From: Pseudomonadota bacterium
Lineage (GTDB): Bacteria > Pseudomonadota > Gammaproteobacteria > Steroidobacterales > Steroidobacteraceae
NCBI GenBank assembly: GCA_021826035.1
Contig: JAKBBE010000009.1
Coordinates: 1 to 61,473, forward strand
Direction of reading: 5' to 3'
Length of the DNA: 61,473 nucleotides
This document shows positions 57,876-61,473 of the stretch, piece by piece. Under the pieces are notes generated by a model. It saw only the letters and a program-made list of their open reading frames with translations, made no database searches and had not been told where the DNA came from. Every line of letters starts with the position of its first letter. Positions within the stretch are counted from its first letter, which is position 1. The translations under genes were made by a program, and so were the position numbers.

Positions 57876-58397
57876 TCACTTCTTTTTGGGACCGAACACC
57901 ATCACCATCTGGCGTCCTTCCATCGACGGATGCTGCTCGACCACGCTGCATTCAGCCAGGTCGTTCACCACCCGATCGAGGAGCTTGCGCCCAATATCCT
58001 GGTGCGCCATCTCCCGGCCACGGAACCTCAGGGTCACCTTGGCCTTGTCGCCCTCGGTCAGGAAGCGGATCAGATTACGCAGTTTGATCTGGTAATCCGC
58101 CTCTCCCGTCCCAGGACGGAACTTCACTTCCTTGACCTGGATCTGCTTCTGCTTGCGCTTAGCCGAGTGGGCCTTCTTGTTCTGTTCGAACAGGAACTTG
58201 CCGTAGTCCATGATGCGCACGACGGGAGGGACCGCCGTCGGCGACACCTCCACCAGATCGAGCTCCGCGGTGGAGGCCATCTGCAGCGCCTCCGCACGGG
58301 ACATCACTCCTGCCTGCGACCCATCGGCCGCGATCACGCGAAGTTGCGGCGAGCTGATTTCATCGTTCCGCCGAACCCGCTTGGTTACACTGGCTAT
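57876..58397 (-). CDS. infC: translation initiation factor IF-3, AUA start
   Basis: This 173-residue factor keeps ribosomal subunits apart and checks start codons. The first ATG or GTG in the frame is internal (58337), and would delete conserved N-terminal residues ([12 protein letters not shown] before VIAADG). In frame upstream the thrS stop TGA is followed by CGC ATA; GGAGG at 58406-58410 is eight bases before this ATA at 58397. A rare start codon is the known basis of IF-3 autoregulation (AUU in E. coli). The middle and end carry [23 protein letters not shown] and [13 protein letters not shown]. Confidence 0.9.
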   Translation of the reverse strand: MASVTKRVRRNDEISSPQLRVIAADGSQAGVMSRAEALQMASTAELDLVEVSPTAVPPVVRIMDYGKFLFEQNKKAHSAKRKQKQIQVKEVKFRPGTGEADYQIKLRNLIRFLTEGDKAKVTLRFRGREMAHQDIGRKLLDRVVNDLAECSVVEQHPSMEGRQMVMVFGPKKK

Positions 58398-58400
58398 GCG

Positions 58401-60329
58401 TCAATCCTCCAAAGTACGGCGCCCGCGGCTCTCAGCTTCGATGCGGAGCCGTTCGCTGAACGTCTCCAGACTCATCGTGCCGAGGTCCTTGCCGCTACGG
58501 CTGCGCACTGACAATAAGTTCGCGGCCACTTCCTTGTCGCCTGCGACCAATAGATACGGAACACGCTGCAACGTGTGCTCGCGGATCTTAAAGCCCACCT
58601 TCTCGTTACGCAAGTCGGACTCGACCCGAAACTGCTGATTTTTCAGGGTTTCCGTTACGGAACGCACGTATTCGTCTTGCCGGTCGGTAATTCCCATGAT
58701 CACCGCCTGCACCGGGGCGAGCCACACCGGCAACCGCCCGGCGTGATGCTCGAGCAAAATGGCGAAGAATCGCTCCAGGGAGCCGAAAATCGCCCGATGC
58801 AGCATCACCGGGGTGCGCTTGGCGCTGGTCTCATCAACATAATGCGCCCCGAGCCGCCCTGGGAGGTTCAGATCCACCTGGACGGTCCCGCACTGCCAGT
58901 CGCGACCGATGGCATCACGCAGCACGAACTCGAGCTTCGGGCCGTAGAAGGCCCCCTCCCCCGGGTTCAGGATGTACTCGATGCCGGCCGCCTTCGAGGC
59001 GGCCTTCAGCGCCTCTTCGGCCCGATCCCACACCTCGTCCGCCCCGACGCGCTTCGGCGGCCGGTCGGCGAACTTGATGCGCACGTCATCGAAGCCGAAA
59101 TCCCGGTAGATCTCGAGGATCAGCCGCGTCACCGCGACGCACTCCTCGGTGATCTGATCCTCCGTGATGAAGATGTGCGCATCGTCCTGGGTGAACGCGC
59201 GCACCCGCATCAGCCCATGCAGAGCACCGGAGGGCTCGTAGCGATGGACCTTGCCGAACTCCGAGAAGCGCACCGGCAGCTCCCGGTAGCTGCGCAGGCC
59301 GTGCTTGAAGATCTGGATGTGCCCGGGACAGTTCATCGGCTTGATGGCGTACACGCGCTCATCGGGGGTCTGGGTGAGAAACATGTTCTCCCCGAACTTC
59401 TCCAAATGCCCCGATTGCTTCCACAGCGAGGCGTCCATCAGCTCCGGGGCATTCACTTCCTCGTAGCCGGCCGCCTGCTGACGCTCGCGCATGTACTGGA
59501 TCAGGCCCTGAAAGACGCGCCAGCCCTTGGGATGCCAGAACACCGCCCCCGGGGCCTCCTCCTGGAGGTGGAACAGATCCAGGTCCTTGCCGATGCGCCG
59601 GTGATCGCGCTTCTCGGCCTCCTCGAGCCGGTGCAGGTAGTCCTCGAGCTGCTTCTTGTCCGCCCAGGCCGTCCCGTAGATGCGCTGCAGCATCTCGTTG
59701 CGCGAGTCCCCGCGCCAATAGGCCCCGGCGAGCTTGGTCAGCTTGAAGGCCTTGAGCTTGCCGGTCGAGGGCACGTGCGGTCCGCGGCACAGATCGACCC
59801 AATCGCCCTGTCCGTACAGGCTGATCGACTCGTTGGCCGGAATGCTGGCGATGATCTCGGCTTTGTACTGCTCGCCGAGACCCTTGAAGAACGTGACGGC
59901 CTCATCGCGCGGCATCACCCGCCGGGTGACCTTCTGGTCGGCCTTGGCGAGCTCGCTCATGCGCGTCTCGATGGCCGCGAGGTCCTCCGGGGTGAAGGGC
60001 CGCTGGTAGGCGAAGTCGTAATAGAAGCCGTCCTCGATCACCGGACCGATGGTGACCTGCGCTTCGGGGAAGAGCTGCTTGACCGCCTGGGCGAGCAGAT
60101 GTGCGGTGGAGTGCCGGATGACCTCAAGGCCCGCCGGGTCCTTCTCCGTCACGATCGCGAGCGACACATCGTGGTCGATCAGATAAGAAGTGTCGACCAG
60201 CTGGCCATCGACGCGTCCGGCGAGTGCCGCTTTGCGCAGCCCGGCACCAATGTCCGCGGCCACGGCATCGACCGTCACCGGATGGTCGAAGCGCCGCTCA
60301 CTGCCGTCCGGCAAGGTGACCACTGGCAT
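58401..60329 (-). CDS. thrS: threonyl-tRNA synthetase
   Basis: This 642-residue enzyme has N-terminal TGS (residues ~1-60), editing domain with [11 protein letters not shown] and later metal-ligand motifs, class II core (about 240-530: [26 protein letters not shown]) and C-terminal anticodon-binding domain ([14 protein letters not shown]). It begins the minus-strand block with infC. Its stop and GGAGG partially form the infC initiation region. Confidence 0.97.
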   Translation of the reverse strand: MPVVTLPDGSERRFDHPVTVDAVAADIGAGLRKAALAGRVDGQLVDTSYLIDHDVSLAIVTEKDPAGLEVIRHSTAHLLAQAVKQLFPEAQVTIGPVIEDGFYYDFAYQRPFTPEDLAAIETRMSELAKADQKVTRRVMPRDEAVTFFKGLGEQYKAEIIASIPANESISLYGQGDWVDLCRGPHVPSTGKLKAFKLTKLAGAYWRGDSRNEMLQRIYGTAWADKKQLEDYLHRLEEAEKRDHRRIGKDLDLFHLQEEAPGAVFWHPKGWRVFQGLIQYMRERQQAAGYEEVNAPELMDASLWKQSGHLEKFGENMFLTQTPDERVYAIKPMNCPGHIQIFKHGLRSYRELPVRFSEFGKVHRYEPSGALHGLMRVRAFTQDDAHIFITEDQITEECVAVTRLILEIYRDFGFDDVRIKFADRPPKRVGADEVWDRAEEALKAASKAAGIEYILNPGEGAFYGPKLEFVLRDAIGRDWQCGTVQVDLNLPGRLGAHYVDETSAKRTPVMLHRAIFGSLERFFAILLEHHAGRLPVWLAPVQAVIMGITDRQDEYVRSVTETLKNQQFRVESDLRNEKVGFKIREHTLQRVPYLLVAGDKEVAANLLSVRSRSGKDLGTMSLETFSERLRIEAESRGRRTLED

Positions 60330-60367
60330 GTCGAAGCTCTCCCGATCGGATCGGCTCTTGGAATACC

Positions 60368-60403
60368 GGCGGTCGCCCCCGGAGGGTACCGGAGGCGACC
60401 GCC
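60368..60403 (-). terminator. hairpin between tRNA-Val and thrS
   Basis: GGCGGTCGCC (60368-60377) pairs with GGCGACCGCC (60394-60403), a perfect 10-bp stem with a 16-nt loop. It begins nine bases after the tRNA-Val CCA on the minus strand. It could end the tRNA transcript or be part of the thrS leader; there is no T-tract. Confidence 0.5.
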
Positions 60404-60411
60404 TTCAATTC

Positions 60412-60486
60412 TGGTAGGCGCGAGTGGGATCGAACCACCGACCACCACCATGTCAAGGTGGTGCTCTACCACTGAGCTACGCGCCT
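60412..60486 (-). tRNA. tRNA-Val (anticodon GAC)
   Basis: Complete cloverleaf on the minus strand: acceptor AGGCGCG/CGCGCCT, encoded CCA, D-arm GCTC/GAGC, anticodon stem CCACC/GGTGG with loop TTGACAT (anticodon GAC) and T-arm with TTCGATC loop. Located between uvrB and thrS. Confidence 0.97.
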
Positions 60487-60595
60487 ATAAAAGGAATTCT
60501 CCCGAAGGAGGGCCGCGAAAGATACAAGAGCGGCACGGTGCGCGCAAGCCAATCCGAGCCTGGCCAAGCGCTTACGCGCTCCCCGTCCGGCCGGT

Positions 60596-61473
60596 TCACA
60601 CCAGGCCGAGCTCGAGCTGCTTCAGCCGCGCGATGTCATCGCGCAGGCGGGCGGCAACCTCGAACTCGAGGTTCCGCGCCCGCTCGAGCATCTCGGACTC
60701 CAGCTTCTTGATCTGGCGCGCCAGCGCTGCCGGCTCGAGGGTCTCCGGGGCGGGGGCTGCGCCGCGGCCGCGCTCCTGGCCGGCCGCACCCCGCCGGCCG
60801 CGCGCCGCCGGGGCGGCGCTGCGGGCCCCTTCCATGATGTCCGCGACCGACTTCAGGATGCCCCGCGGGGTGATGCCGTGCGCCTCGTTGTACTCGATCT
60901 GCTTGTGGCGGCGCCGATCGGTCTCGTCCATGGCGCGACGCATCGATCCGGTGATCTGATCGGCATAGAGGATGGCCCGGCCGTGCAGATGGCGCGCCGC
61001 GCGGCCGATGGTCTGGATGAGCGAGTGGTCCGAGCGCAGGAAGCCCTCCTTGTCCGCATCAAGGATGGCCACCAGCGACACCTCGGGCATGTCGAGCCCC
61101 TCGCGCAGCAGATTGATCCCCACCAGCACGTCGAACTTACCGAGCCGCAGGTCGCGGATGATCTCGGTGCGCTCGACCGTCTCGATGTCCGCATGCAGGT
61201 AGCGGACCCGCACCCCGTGTTCGTGGAGGTATTCGGTGAGATCCTCGGCCATCCGCTTCGTCAATGTGGTGATCAGTACTCGCTCGTTGCGCTCGACGCA
61301 GTGGTGGATCTCCGAGAGCACATCATCGACCTGGGTGGCGACCGGACGCACCTCGACCTGCGGGTCGAGCAGGCCGGTCGGACGGACCAGCAGCTCCACG
61401 GTCTGCCCGGCATGGCGAGACTCGTACTGCCCGGGTGTCGCCGACACGAAGATCATCTGCGGCGCGAGCCGCT
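60596..61473 (-). CDS. uvrB: excinuclease ABC subunit B, C-terminal part
   Basis: Only the C-terminal ~292 residues are in the window; the gene continues past 61473. UvrB verifies DNA damage for UvrA and loads UvrC. Visible features are helicase motifs ([58 protein letters not shown]) and the C-terminal UvrB/UvrC-interacting coiled coil ([20 protein letters not shown]). A Gly/Ala/Arg-rich linker precedes the coiled coil. No other gene lies between it and tRNA-Val. Confidence 0.95.
   Translation of the reverse strand, partial: RLAPQMIFVSATPGQYESRHAGQTVELLVRPTGLLDPQVEVRPVATQVDDVLSEIHHCVERNERVLITTLTKRMAEDLTEYLHEHGVRVRYLHADIETVERTEIIRDLRLGKFDVLVGINLLREGLDMPEVSLVAILDADKEGFLRSDHSLIQTIGRAARHLHGRAILYADQITGSMRRAMDETDRRRHKQIEYNEAHGITPRGILKSVADIMEGARSAAPAARGRRGAAGQERGRGAAPAPETLEPAALARQIKKLESEMLERARNLEFEVAARLRDDIARLKQLELGLV

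Noticed and set aside
58575..60959. 794-residue plus-strand ORF opposite thrS and past tRNA-Val
   Set aside because: Antisense to thrS and runs through a tRNA; no protein family motif.

Overview
The window is GC-rich chromosomal DNA from a gammaproteobacterium. The best marker is the block thrS-infC-rpmI-rplT-pheS-pheT-ihfA-merR-tRNA-Pro (52956-60329, minus strand), an order known from Xanthomonadales, Pseudomonas and relatives; together with the high GC and the many paralogous signalling genes it points to a Xanthomonadales/Nevskiales/Steroidobacterales-like organism. This placement is an inference. No IS element, prophage, CRISPR array or rRNA was seen.

Layout. 1-2841: tRNA-Arg(CCU) and two membrane GGDEF diguanylate cyclases. 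2961-8985: CHRD-domain exported protein, a large VPS10/BNR-type propeller protein, an MFS transporter and a small exported OB-fold-like protein. 9021-15292: a tightly coupled operon of ATP-dependent 5-oxoprolinase, DUF969, DUF979 and DUF2891, probably for pyroglutamate uptake and use. 15385-19647: SDR oxidoreductase, RlpA-like lipoprotein, soluble chemoreceptor-like protein and a third diguanylate cyclase. 20163-27832: YncE/phosphoesterase fusion, BlaR1/BlaI-like pair and a TonB-dependent receptor. 27879-33783: FAD oxidoreductase, Rieske oxygenase, BetI-like TetR regulator, DDAH-like hydrolase and APC permease, which look like a methylated-amine/amino-acid module. 34056-38104: tyrosine phenol-lyase, LysR regulator and tryptophanase.

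39123-45254 is the most interesting region: a sigma-54 enhancer-binding protein with a VpsR-like N-terminus and an outer-membrane beta-barrel protein face a four-gene operon encoding a Gly/Ser/Asn-rich exported protein, a second small exported protein, a C39-type cysteine peptidase, and an Ala/Pro/Ser-rich exported protein. The gene content (barrel, C39 peptidase, several secreted low-complexity proteins) matches the logic of the Pseudomonas Fap functional-amyloid system, but the amyloid candidates are very divergent. The three secreted proteins share a related C-terminal Asn/Gln-rich segment. A consensus sigma-54 promoter (TGGCAC-N5-TTGCT) sits just upstream of the operon, and a perfect GTACGAG-N6-CTCGTAC dyad lies about 128 bp before the predicted start site, where an enhancer is expected.

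45883-52180 holds small genes, a DHA2-type MFS pump, a POT peptide transporter and a toxin-antitoxin pair whose toxin is frameshifted. 52956-61473 is core translation: tRNA-Pro, merR, ihfA, pheT, pheS, rplT, rpmI, infC (starting at AUA), thrS, tRNA-Val and the 3' part of uvrB.
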